Positions 1-4,408 are shown, counted from the first letter of the stretch. The stretch is 5,191 nt of DNA from Desulfuromonadaceae bacterium GWB2_53_15 (GCA_001824455.1 MHXL01000096.1:1-5191), one strand, 5' to 3'. Translations and numbers: made by a program. Notes: generated by a model not told the origin, from the sequence alone.

Positions 1-396
1 GGAAAGCTCGCTGAACTGGAACGCCTTGTTGATGGCCAGCAGGATCCGATCCACGTCGATCGGCTTGGTGATGTACTCAAAAGCCCCTTGCTTGATGCAG
101 CCGACCACGGTCTGAAGGTCATTGACAGCGGTCATGATGATCACCGGAATGTGCGGGTACTGCTGGACAATGATCGGCAGGAGGTCGGAGCCGCTCATCT
201 CCGGCATGATCCAGTCCATCAGGAGGATTCCTACTCCGCCCTGTTCCAGTTTAGCCAGCAGGTCGCGGCTCGTATTAAGGGTCATGACATTTTTTACGTC
301 ATTGGAAACAAGCATCAAACGCACTTCATTCAAAAAATCCGCGTCGTCGTCCACCACCAGGACGGTCCGGTTAGACGCAACAGCTGCTATTTCCAT
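1..396 (-). CDS. Response regulator, N-terminal receiver domain (partial, cut at left edge)
   Basis: The 132 visible residues form one complete receiver (CheY-like) domain, which takes phosphate from a partner histidine kinase in the cytoplasm. Visible hallmarks are the acidic pocket D16-D17, the phospho-acceptor D61 in LLMDWIMPEMSG, the switch Thr T89 in IIMTA, and K111 in the YITKP motif. The start at 396 has GGAGG at 405-409 with an 8-base spacer; an ATG at 404 is out of frame. The reading frame is still open at base 1, so the output domain lies outside the window. The linker beginning INKAFQFSELS resembles those before sigma-54 AAA+ (NtrC-type) output domains, but this is a guess; a stand-alone or c-di-GMP output is possible. 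No kinase gene is visible next to it. The family call is secure; the specific role is unknown. Confidence 0.93.
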   Translation of the reverse strand, partial: MEIAAVASNRTVLVVDDDADFLNEVRLMLVSNDVKNVMTLNTSRDLLAKLEQGGVGILLMDWIMPEMSGSDLLPIIVQQYPHIPVIIMTAVNDLQTVVGCIKQGAFEYITKPIDVDRILLAINKAFQFSELS

Positions 397-404
397 GTGG
401 CCAT

Positions 405-462
405 CCTCCATTCAATGCGCTGAAACCCAATACTGATTAACATGTTTTTATTCGCGAGTATA
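405..462 (-). promoter_or_regulatory. Leader and possible -10 box for the response regulator
   Basis: A TATACT hexamer on the minus strand (457-462) matches the sigma-70 -10 box at five of six positions. It would start a transcript about 54 bases before the ATG, followed by GGAGG at 405-409. No good -35 hexamer lies 16-18 bases further up; that position falls inside the 476-512 inverted repeat. The promoter may therefore be activator-dependent, or the call may be wrong. Confidence 0.3.
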
Positions 463-475
463 GCTCAAAACCGCG

Positions 476-512
476 GACAGGGCTGTAGGGCGTCCAGCCA
501 TACAGCCCTGTC
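476..512. terminator. Perfect 12-bp inverted repeat, terminator or operator
   Basis: GACAGGGCTGTA (476-487) and TACAGCCCTGTC (501-512) are exact reverse complements around a 13-base loop. The hairpin lies 38 bases after the stop of the 74-residue Cys-rich gene, so it may end that transcript. However, the tail on the minus strand (CGCGGTTTTG) is not a proper T-run. It also sits just upstream of the TATACT box of the response-regulator gene, so an operator role is an alternative. Confidence 0.5.
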
Positions 513-549
513 TATTGAATTGATGAGACTATACGCCAGAGCTGCAGGG

Positions 550-774
550 TCAGACCGGGGCAGCTACCTGGCGCGGTGAATCGATGTTTGCAGTTAACCT
601 GAAATCCGAATGGTTGGGATGGCAACAATAAACACCGGAAGAACCGGCCGGGATGGCATAGCGGCATCTCCAGTTGTTGGCTGAACAACACGACAAATCG
701 TTCAGCAGAGGCACTGTGAAGCATTCTTCCTGGTGGGGTTCGTAACCTATGGAATAGTGTTTGGTCATAGTCAT
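550..774 (-). CDS. Cys-rich small protein of unknown function (74 aa)
   Basis: I do not recognise this family. The start at 774 is supported by GGAGG at 780-784, five bases before the ATG; a second in-frame ATG at 768 would be 11 bases from it. The longer open frame back to 849 runs through the putative promoter and is unlikely to be coding. The protein has no signal peptide or membrane segment. It carries six Cys: C18, the pair C29-C30, C37, and the pair C50-C51, followed at once by H52 and H55 (CCHPNH). That spacing suggests metal binding or redox chemistry, which is inference only. The final 18 or so residues look unstructured. It lies 77 bases downstream of the PilZ gene on the same strand, with a promoter-like sequence between them, so it may be expressed alone or by read-through. 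Confidence 0.72.
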   Translation of the reverse strand: MTMTKHYSIGYEPHQEECFTVPLLNDLSCCSANNWRCRYAIPAGSSGVYCCHPNHSDFRLTANIDSPRQVAAPV

Positions 775-811
775 ATAGTCCTCCAAAAGTATCGGTAGCC
801 TATACTGTATA

Positions 812-839
812 ACTGTACTATCGATCTTGTGAACGTCAA
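812..839 (-). promoter_or_regulatory. Putative sigma-70 promoter for the 74-residue protein
   Basis: On the minus strand, TTGACG (834-839) is followed after 16 bases by TACAGT (812-817): five of six and four of six consensus matches. The start site would lie near 805 and leave a leader of about 30 bases before the ATG at 774. The hexamer ACTGTA (plus strand) is repeated at 804-809, eight bases from the copy at 812-817, so a bound regulator is possible. Confidence 0.5.
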
Positions 840-851
840 CCCACCCCAAGC

Positions 852-1130
852 TCAGAATTGAACTTCAAGAAAACGCAGGGCGATTTTGGATACATCGTGG
901 CGGGCAACGATACTCTTGTACTCGCTGGGACACAACGTCGGGTCGCTGCACAGAAGCATGCCGCAAGTTTCTCCCGGATTCATGTACTTGGGAAAGGAGT
1001 CGCTGCAAAACAATAACGCCCCGGAAACAGAGATGTTTTCAAGTACACAGGGAAAGTTTTTGCCCTTGTAGACCAGAAGACATTTGTCTGAACAGGCGAC
1101 TCTCCGCCCATGCCTGTTAATAGCGTACAT
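852..1130 (-). CDS. Small PilZ-domain protein (92 aa), likely c-di-GMP binding
   Basis: This single-domain protein shows the two PilZ signatures: an N-terminal RxxxR at R6-R10 (RHGRR) and the (D/N)xSxxG motif in ENISVSGALL around residues 32-37. PilZ domains bind cyclic di-GMP through these motifs and pass the signal to motility, exopolysaccharide or secretion machinery. The rest of the roughly 90-residue beta-barrel fits this length, with no partner domain. Four Cys beyond the motif region are an oddity. The start at 1130 follows AAGGGGG with a five-base spacer. It is the first gene after the tRNA-Ser terminator and is followed by the Cys-rich 74-residue gene. The target of this receptor cannot be read from the window. 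Confidence 0.85.
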   Translation of the reverse strand: MYAINRHGRRVACSDKCLLVYKGKNFPCVLENISVSGALLFCSDSFPKYMNPGETCGMLLCSDPTLCPSEYKSIVARHDVSKIALRFLEVQF

Positions 1131-1237
1131 TTAAGCCCCCTTGCCTCGTTTAGAATTCGGCTTTTATCCACCCGCCCGTGTTTGATCTGAAAGCACACCC
1201 CCAAGTCAGATTTTCAACTTCACTGCCTACTAGGTAA

Positions 1238-1243
1238 AGTATA
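1238..1243 (-). promoter_or_regulatory. Possible -10 box for the PilZ gene
   Basis: A TATACT hexamer lies within the 8-bp palindrome AGTATACT (1238-1245). It would start a transcript near 1231, giving a leader of about 100 bases before the ATG at 1130. The expected -35 position (about 1261-1266) is GC-rich and does not match TTGACA. The assignment rests on the -10 box alone. Confidence 0.3.
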
Positions 1244-1299
1244 CTCCTCTCAAAAAAATCCGGGGCTCCAAAATCCTAAGCTGTGAGCCGTTGGTTGCC

Positions 1300-1340
1300 A
1301 AATAAAAAACAGGTGGCCGGCCTGTCTGGCCAACCACCTG
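1300..1340 (-). terminator. Rho-independent terminator of tRNA-Ser
   Basis: On the minus strand CAGGTGG (1334-1340) pairs with CCACCTG (1310-1316). Two G-T wobble pairs and an inner GGCC/GGCC pairing extend the stem to about 13 bp. The T-run TTTTTTATTT (1300-1309) follows directly. It begins six bases after the tRNA CCA end, so it ends the tRNA transcript and insulates the PilZ gene. Confidence 0.9.
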
Positions 1341-1346
1341 TTATTA

Positions 1347-1434
1347 TGGCGGAAGAGGTGAGATTCGAACTCACGGAGCTGTTACACTCGGCGGTTTTCA
1401 AGACCGCTGCCTTAAACCACTCGGCCACCCTTCC
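1347..1434 (-). tRNA. tRNA-Ser (anticodon UGA)
   Basis: The minus strand folds as an 88-nt class II tRNA. The acceptor stem is GGAAGGG with CTCTTCC, then discriminator G and an encoded CCA. The anticodon stem GCGGT/ACCGC closes the loop CTTGAAA, with anticodon TGA (plus-strand 1398-1400). A long variable arm (CGAGTGTAACAGCTC) identifies serine, and the T-arm carries GTTCGAATC. It decodes UCA and other UCN codons. Nothing in the molecule looks degraded. A partial, decayed copy lies at 3386-3422. Confidence 0.97.
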
Positions 1435-1509
1435 GTTATTACTCTTGTTACCTGTTGTTTTCCCTCAAATCTCTCTTGTGTTGCTAATTTGGCTCCAAAT
1501 GTGTCGTTG

Positions 1510-1539
1510 TATGTACTATGGGGAAGGGCAAAAAGTCAA
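1510..1539 (-). promoter_or_regulatory. Putative promoter of tRNA-Ser
   Basis: TTGACT (1534-1539, minus strand) matches the -35 box at five of six positions. Overlapping -10 candidates are TACATA at 1510-1515 (18-base spacer) and TAGTAC at 1513-1518 (15-base spacer), both only half matches. The transcript would carry a 5' leader of about 70 bases that is removed from the tRNA. No terminator separates it from the secreted-protein gene upstream, so read-through is also possible. Confidence 0.4.
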
Positions 1540-1583
1540 CAGAAACGGACACAGCGACTCAAAATCTCCTGCATTACATGTTA

Positions 1584-1838
1584 TCAGTCATGTTTTTTGT
1601 GTTTTTTATGTTTCTTATAATGCCCCTTGTGCTTGCCACGGTCGCCCTTTTCCTCGTACACTTTTTCCTTTACAATAACCCGTTCCCTCTCGATGACCCT
1701 CACTTGCGGGGGCGGGGGCGCCTGAGGAACGCCGACCTGGACTCTGACGTTGGGAGTGCTGACATCAACACTCACGGCCAAGGCAAAACTTGCGGTTAAC
1801 AGAACAACTGACATACTCACTATCACTTTCTTAATCAT
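1584..1838 (-). CDS. Small secreted protein with Lys/His-rich tail (84 aa)
   Basis: I do not recognise a named family. The ATG at 1838 is chosen because AAGGAG (1845-1850) lies six bases before it; a longer TTG-started frame from 1853 would contain that ribosome site inside the coding sequence. Residues 1-21 are a Sec signal peptide: MIKK, a hydrophobic core, then ALA with likely cleavage before V22. The mature part has a beta-prone Val-rich stretch (22-37), a PPPP run (41-44), a charged strand rich in Arg/Glu/Val (46-64) and a tail (64-84) made almost entirely of Lys, His and Gly with repeated HKK units. An envelope location is likely. The tail could bind metal ions or polyanions, which is inference. 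It is divergent from the plus-strand mini-unit that starts near 1945. Confidence 0.82.
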   Translation of the reverse strand: MIKKVIVSMSVVLLTASFALAVSVDVSTPNVRVQVGVPQAPPPPQVRVIERERVIVKEKVYEEKGDRGKHKGHYKKHKKHKKHD

Positions 1839-1877
1839 GAAATGCTCCTTCAATTTGGGTGTGACTCATAAGCTGTG

Positions 1878-1883
1878 AGTATA
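1878..1883 (-). promoter_or_regulatory. Possible -10 box for the small secreted protein
   Basis: TATACT on the minus strand (five of six matches) sits inside the perfect 10-bp palindrome GAGTATACTC (1877-1886). A start near 1871 gives a 33-base leader ending in the AAGGAG ribosome site. The region 17 bases upstream is a plain A/T run with no good -35 box. Confidence 0.4.
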
Positions 1884-1931
1884 CTCGGAAAATATTTTTT
1901 TAAACAGGCTGTAAATTCATTTTTCCAGTGC

Positions 1932-1942
1932 TATGCTATATA
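1932..1942 (+). promoter_or_regulatory. Possible extended -10 promoter, plus strand
   Basis: TGCTATGCTATATA carries a TG one base before TATGCT (1932-1937), an extended -10 arrangement, with a second overlapping box TATATA (1937-1942). No clear -35 is present. The start would fall at about 1944-1949, and the next clear terminator in this direction is at 2098-2130. This defines a short transcript of about 180 bases diverging from the secreted-protein gene. Confidence 0.4.
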
Positions 1943-1945
1943 CAG

Positions 1946-2094
1946 ATGGAAGAAGCTAAAAAAACCTGTACAAGGGGGGCGATACCTATCGAAGATACTC
2001 CACCATGCGGGAACCTACAGAAGAAGGCAACATTGCTCCGGAGGTTGCAGCGCCGGAAAAAACCTTGAAAAGGCAAACAAAGAAGTACCAATAA
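1946..2094 (+). other. Short plus-strand unit: possible frame-interrupted small gene or sRNA
   Basis: Between a promoter-like box and a strong terminator, the plus strand could encode a small protein. An ATG at 1946 begins MEEAKK and then meets a run of seven A (1958-1964). In the original frame it continues for 40 residues to a TGA at 2066-2068, with a composition unlike a natural protein (RRLQRRKKP at the end). One base back, the frame reads NLYKGGDTYRRYS and onward to TAA at 2092-2094, giving about 49 hydrophilic residues. An internal ATG at 2005 opens the last 29 of these. Neither ATG has a Shine-Dalgarno site; the first could be leaderless, since the predicted transcript start is within a few bases of it. 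Options are a slippage-dependent gene, a sequencing error, a decayed gene, or a noncoding RNA. Confidence 0.35.
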
Positions 2095-2097
2095 AAG

Positions 2098-2130
2098 AAG
2101 CCCACCGATTTTTTGGTGGGCTTTTCATTT
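2098..2130. terminator. Bidirectional Rho-independent terminator
   Basis: AAGCCCACC (2098-2106) pairs perfectly with GGTGGGCTT (2115-2123) around an eight-base loop. On the plus strand the tail is TTTTCATTT, ending the mini-unit whose frame stops at 2094. On the minus strand the tail reads TTCTTTTATT, ending the MucR-FKBP operon, whose last stop codon is at 2163-2165. The two convergent transcripts share it. Confidence 0.9.
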
Positions 2131-2162
2131 GCAAGCAACAGCAATTATTCACAGGCCTCGCA

Positions 2163-2630
2163 TCAAAGCGGCTGACGGGCTGCTATCTCCTCGGCACGTG
2201 CCGGGCGTATTGCCGTAACAGTGCAGTTGAATACCAGCGCAACTCCCGCCAAGGGATGGTTGCCGTCAAGAACGGCTTTCCCTTCGGCAATTCCGGTTAC
2301 CGTGTAAAAAAACGAGTTGCCGTCCGCACCGTCTGCGACCTCGGCTTCTATCATCATTCCGACTTCAAGCTCTTCAGGAAGGTTCTCAAGGGGCTCTATC
2401 TGCACAAGCTCGGTGTCGTATTCACCAAAGGACTCGCTCGGTTGCAGCTTTATCGTCACTGAATCCCCGACAGACTTACCCTCCAAGGCTTCTTCGACAG
2501 GTACGAATATGCCATCGTGGCCGCCATGGAGGTACACGATTGGCTCATTACCGGCATCGAGCAGGTTCCCGTCCGGGTCGGCCAGTGTATAGCCGAGGGT
2601 AACGACAGTATTGCCGGCAACCTGATTCAT
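2163..2630 (-). CDS. SlyD-like FKBP-type peptidyl-prolyl cis-trans isomerase (155 aa)
   Basis: The sequence follows SlyD: an N-terminal half FKBP domain with YLHG (33-36) and the VEEALEG helix (45-51), SFGEYDTELVQ (67-77) leading into the insert-in-flap chaperone domain (about 70-120), then LDGNHPLAG (121-129), the family signature that closes the FKBP fold. SlyD proteins isomerise X-Pro bonds and hold unfolded chains in the cytoplasm; some also deliver nickel. The His/Cys-rich metal-binding tail of enterobacterial SlyD is absent here: the protein stops at ARQPL, so a folding role is more likely than nickel handling. Its ATG overlaps the MucR stop as ATGA, with AAGGTG five bases upstream, indicating translational coupling. 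A bidirectional terminator follows 33 bases after its stop. Confidence 0.92.
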   Translation of the reverse strand: MNQVAGNTVVTLGYTLADPDGNLLDAGNEPIVYLHGGHDGIFVPVEEALEGKSVGDSVTIKLQPSESFGEYDTELVQIEPLENLPEELEVGMMIEAEVADGADGNSFFYTVTGIAEGKAVLDGNHPLAGVALVFNCTVTAIRPARAEEIAARQPL

Positions 2631-3256
2631 TTTTTCACCTTGGAAGCAGGTTGTTTTTTCGCAGTGACAGGCTTCCTGGATTTTGAAGGCGCGATCACAG
2701 CATTTTCAACCTTGGCTGGAACGGCTGCTTTCTCTTTTACCGCAGGAAGCCCTGCTTTGACTTTCTTTGCCGGGGCCGGCGGTTTAATCCTTACAACCGG
2801 CAGCGTGGAGTTCTTGGCCTGCGCCTTGGAGGTTCTGGCTTGCCGCGCCTTGGCCAGGACATCAGTCAGACCCCGGTCTTCAGCCATCTTTCTTCGTGAC
2901 TCAGTGTAACTCTTGGCTGTCAAAGCCTGCGTTGAGGGGATATTGAACCGCTTCCGATACTGCCCGGCGGTCAACTGGTGGGCAACAGTCAAATGTTTCT
3001 TGAGGGTCTTGAATCCTCCCTTGCCACAGACCATGCAAAGCACTTCATTCTTCTTGAATGCCTGCTTGATCGTCAACTGGGGAGCATCTGTGATGTCGGA
3101 AGGAGCGGTGGTGACAACAGCGCCGGTACCACCCTCAAGACCCTGCAGGGCGTTATAGACATTCTCCAGCCCTTTGAGAAGTTCTTCTGAGGTTAACGGG
3201 GATGCTGCTGCGTGCGCCGTTATGATTTGGGCCGTCAACTCGATCAAGGTGGGCAT
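2627..3256 (-). CDS. MucR/Ros-family zinc-finger transcriptional regulator with basic tail (209 aa)
   Basis: Residues 1-40 (MPTLIELTAQIITAHAA onward) match the N-terminal oligomerisation segment of MucR/Ros proteins. A Cys2His2 finger follows: C74, C77, H88 and H93 (C-x2-C-x10-H-x4-H). Then comes the family's basic segment LTAGQYRKRFNIP and the helix SYTESRRKMAEDRGL. Family members bind AT-rich promoters, often repressing surface and virulence genes, and some behave like nucleoid proteins. Most are about 140-150 residues; this one continues with about 75 residues (135-209) almost wholly of Lys, Ala, Pro, Val, Arg and Ser, resembling a histone H1 tail. The start at 3256 has AAGGAG at 3265-3270, eight bases away; the longer frame to 3352 crosses the putative promoter and adds 32 residues unlike the family. 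Its stop overlaps the FKBP start. Confidence 0.92.
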   Translation of the reverse strand: MPTLIELTAQIITAHAAASPLTSEELLKGLENVYNALQGLEGGTGAVVTTAPSDITDAPQLTIKQAFKKNEVLCMVCGKGGFKTLKKHLTVAHQLTAGQYRKRFNIPSTQALTAKSYTESRRKMAEDRGLTDVLAKARQARTSKAQAKNSTLPVVRIKPPAPAKKVKAGLPAVKEKAAVPAKVENAVIAPSKSRKPVTAKKQPASKVKK

Positions 3257-3278
3257 GTTTGTTTCTCCTTGCAGGTCA

Positions 3279-3306
3279 ATTGCATTCTGGAATATGGACT
3301 TGTGAA
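3279..3306 (-). promoter_or_regulatory. Putative promoter of the MucR-FKBP operon
   Basis: TTCACA (3301-3306, minus strand; five of six -35 matches) and TGCAAT (3279-3284; four of six -10 matches) are 16 bases apart. The start would be near 3272, giving a short leader that begins just before the AAGGAG ribosome site. Other weak boxes (TTGATA further upstream) cannot be excluded. Confidence 0.35.
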
Positions 3307-3385
3307 AATTTGTGGGACTTACAACCTGTATCAAAAAAGAGAAGTAAGACATTGAGGTAGATCAATCCCAACCAGCTGATGTTAC

Positions 3386-3422
3386 TGGCGGAAGAGATGA
3401 GCTGCGAAGCGTCTGCTTAACG
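3386..3422 (-). pseudogene. Decayed partial copy of tRNA-Ser
   Basis: On the minus strand this segment ends CTCTTCCGCCA, identical to the 3' acceptor end and CCA of the intact tRNA-Ser at 1347-1434. The preceding 12 bases match the T-arm at nine positions, keeping TTCG and CTCA in register. Further upstream, CGTTAAGCAG resembles the D-loop segment GGTTTAAGGCAG with two single-base losses. About 30 bases covering the anticodon and variable arms are missing, so it cannot fold as a tRNA. The relic runs in the same direction as the intact gene, roughly 2 kb away. It could be a duplication remnant or a trace of an integration event. Confidence 0.5.
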
Positions 3423-3442
3423 GTCTCATTAACTCCCTTGTT

Positions 3443-3472
3443 TTGACAAATACCAGATATATTAAATATATG
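3443..3472 (+). promoter_or_regulatory. Plus-strand promoter-like sequence with AT palindrome
   Basis: A perfect -35 hexamer TTGACA (3443-3448) is followed after 18 bases by TATATG (3467-3472; four of six). The spacer and -10 box are covered by the perfect palindrome ATATATT-A-AATATAT (3457-3471), a good shape for an operator. No coding gene follows on the plus strand, so it would drive a noncoding transcript or nothing. Confidence 0.4.
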
Positions 3473-3550
3473 CAATCCCTTTCACGGTAGTTTTTGTCTA
3501 CAAATGTTCAGCAGAATGCATAATTTCACAAATATTCCTGAGAAAAGCAT

Positions 3551-3637
3551 TTAACCGCAGATAAACACAGATAAATGCAGATAATTCACAAAGATGACAA
3601 ACTTTTTTGGAGAAAGTCTTTTCGGCTCTGTGGTTAA
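3551..3637. repeat. CAGATAAA tandem repeat enclosed by inverted arms
   Basis: Three 10-bp units stand in tandem: CGCAGATAAA (3556-3565), CACAGATAAA (3566-3575) and TGCAGATAAT (3576-3585). The first overlaps the arm TTAACCGCAG (3551-3560), which pairs with CTGTGGTTAA (3628-3637) through nine Watson-Crick pairs and one G-T. Similar short repeats built on CCGCAGAT and CAGATAAA are scattered between genes in many bacteria, including Geobacter as I recall. It looks like a nonautonomous dispersed repeat, not a gene. Confidence 0.7.
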
Positions 3638-3697
3638 CTGCTGATTTTTGGGTAATTGGTCAAAGTTTACTCAGAGGGCGGCAACTTAATAAGGATA

Positions 3698-3724
3698 CGG
3701 TCTCCCGCACAAGACGGGAGACCG
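3698..3724. repeat. Perfect 10-bp GC-rich hairpin
   Basis: CGGTCTCCCG (3698-3707) and CGGGAGACCG (3715-3724) are exact reverse complements around a seven-base loop. No T-run follows on either strand, so a standard intrinsic terminator is not supported. It lies 24 bases before the long palindrome and may belong to the same element. Confidence 0.7.
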
Positions 3725-3748
3725 CAGGTTGAATCGGCTGGGGATTTC

Positions 3749-3868
3749 GGAAACGGCCCTTTTCCTCCCTGGCGGCGTCAATCTTCGGGCTTGCTTGTGC
3801 GGCGTACCGATGTACGCCTCCGCGCAATCCCTTGATTTCCTTGCCAGTAAGAAAAATTGCTCGTTTCC
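3749..3868. repeat. About 120-bp imperfect palindrome (REP or MITE-like element)
   Basis: Nested inverted segments share one centre near 3809: GGAAACG/CGTTTCC (3749-3755, 3862-3868), CTGGC/GCCAG (3769-3773, 3843-3847), TCAA/TTGA (3778-3781, 3832-3835), TTGTGC/GCGCAA (3795-3800, 3822-3827, one G-T) and GGCGTAC/GTACGCC (3801-3807, 3812-3818) with a CGAT loop. The whole could extrude as a long hairpin. No transposase is present. It reads like a nonautonomous dispersed repeat or a structured RNA; the plus-strand open frame from 3729 across it looks accidental. Confidence 0.75.
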
Positions 3869-3895
3869 AAATTTAAAACTGCTGCTTGATGCAGC
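3869..3895 (-). terminator. Probable terminator of the ferredoxin-bacterioferritin operon
   Basis: On the minus strand GCTGC (3891-3895) pairs with GCAGC (3881-3885) over a five-base loop, followed by AGTTTTAAATTT. It begins 24 bases after the bacterioferritin stop. The stem is only 5 bp, so it is weak; the large palindrome just beyond it could help termination. Confidence 0.5.
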
Positions 3896-3919
3896 GCAAT
3901 ATCTGTTATTTACAGCTCC

Positions 3920-4387
3920 TTAGTCAATCTGTTCCACCAGGTAGTTCTGGACACCCATCTGGGCGATCTGATCGATTTGGGCTTCGATCAGATCGATATG
4001 TTCTTCCTCTTCCTTCAGAATCGACTCAAACAGTTCACGCGAGCCGTTGTCACCGACCTCCACAGCCAAGCGGATGCTCTCGTTATAGCCACGGATCGCG
4101 TCAATTTCGGCAGCATGGTCATTTGTGTGCATCTTGGGTATTTCGCCGCCGATATGGATTTTGTTCAGGTTGCTGACGATCGGGATGCCCTCCAGAAAGA
4201 GTATCCGGGCAATCAGCTTTTCGGCATGTTTCATCTCATCGATCGACCGTTTGAAAATCATTTCGTGCAACCGTTTATAGCTCCAGTTTTCACACATCTC
4301 GGCATGGACAATGTACTGGTTGATAGCGGTTAACTCCTCTGCCAAACGCGCGTTCAGGTGATTTATTACCTGATCATTGCCTTTCAT
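3920..4387 (-). CDS. bfr: Bacterioferritin (155 aa)
   Basis: This is an iron-storage protein that forms a 24-subunit shell, oxidises Fe2+ at a di-iron site and stores ferric mineral in the cytoplasm. Length and sequence follow E. coli Bfr from MKG...VINHLN through NQYIVHAEM, SIDEMKHAEK, RILFLEGIP and KEEEEHIDLIEAQ to MGVQNYL. All six ferroxidase residues are present: E18, E51, H54, E94, E127 and H130. M52, the haem ligand shared between two subunits, is also present, so haem binding is expected. The start at 4387 follows AGGGGGG with a five-base spacer; the open frame upstream to 4414 has no family match. It is the second gene of an operon with a ferredoxin 44 bases upstream, a plausible electron donor for iron release. 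Confidence 0.97.
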   Translation of the reverse strand: MKGNDQVINHLNARLAEELTAINQYIVHAEMCENWSYKRLHEMIFKRSIDEMKHAEKLIARILFLEGIPIVSNLNKIHIGGEIPKMHTNDHAAEIDAIRGYNESIRLAVEVGDNGSRELFESILKEEEEHIDLIEAQIDQIAQMGVQNYLVEQID

Positions 4388-4408
4388 AGCGTCCCCCCTT
4401 TTTTTACA

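Noticed and set aside
88..436. Two overlapping plus-strand open frames
   Set aside because: They are antisense to the receiver domain, whose catalytic residues are intact, and they have no ribosome site.
775..849. N-terminal extension of the 74-residue Cys-rich protein
   Set aside because: It would read through the TTGACG/TACAGT promoter; the ATG at 774 has GGAGG at proper spacing.
1875..2462. Plus-strand 195-codon open frame
   Set aside because: It runs through the bidirectional terminator and antisense to the SlyD-like gene, with no ribosome site.
3257..3352. 32-residue N-terminal extension of the MucR protein
   Set aside because: It does not match the family; the internal ATG at 3256 has AAGGAG upstream and begins the conserved segment.
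1347..3422. Integrated genomic island bounded by tRNA-Ser and its partial copy
   Set aside because: There is no integrase, the relic is on the wrong side of the tRNA for a standard insertion, and the genes between are ordinary housekeeping or regulatory types.
3556..3585. CRISPR array
   Set aside because: The units are 10 bp and directly adjacent, with no spacers and no cas genes.
3698..3868. Cyclic-dinucleotide (GEMM) riboswitch
   Set aside because: The hairpins are GC-rich, but the conserved GEMM core and tetraloop-receptor segments are not seen, and no suitable gene lies downstream on the plus strand.
3729..3923. Plus-strand open frame of 64 codons across the palindrome
   Set aside because: No ribosome site or recognisable protein; the bases are explained by the inverted repeat.
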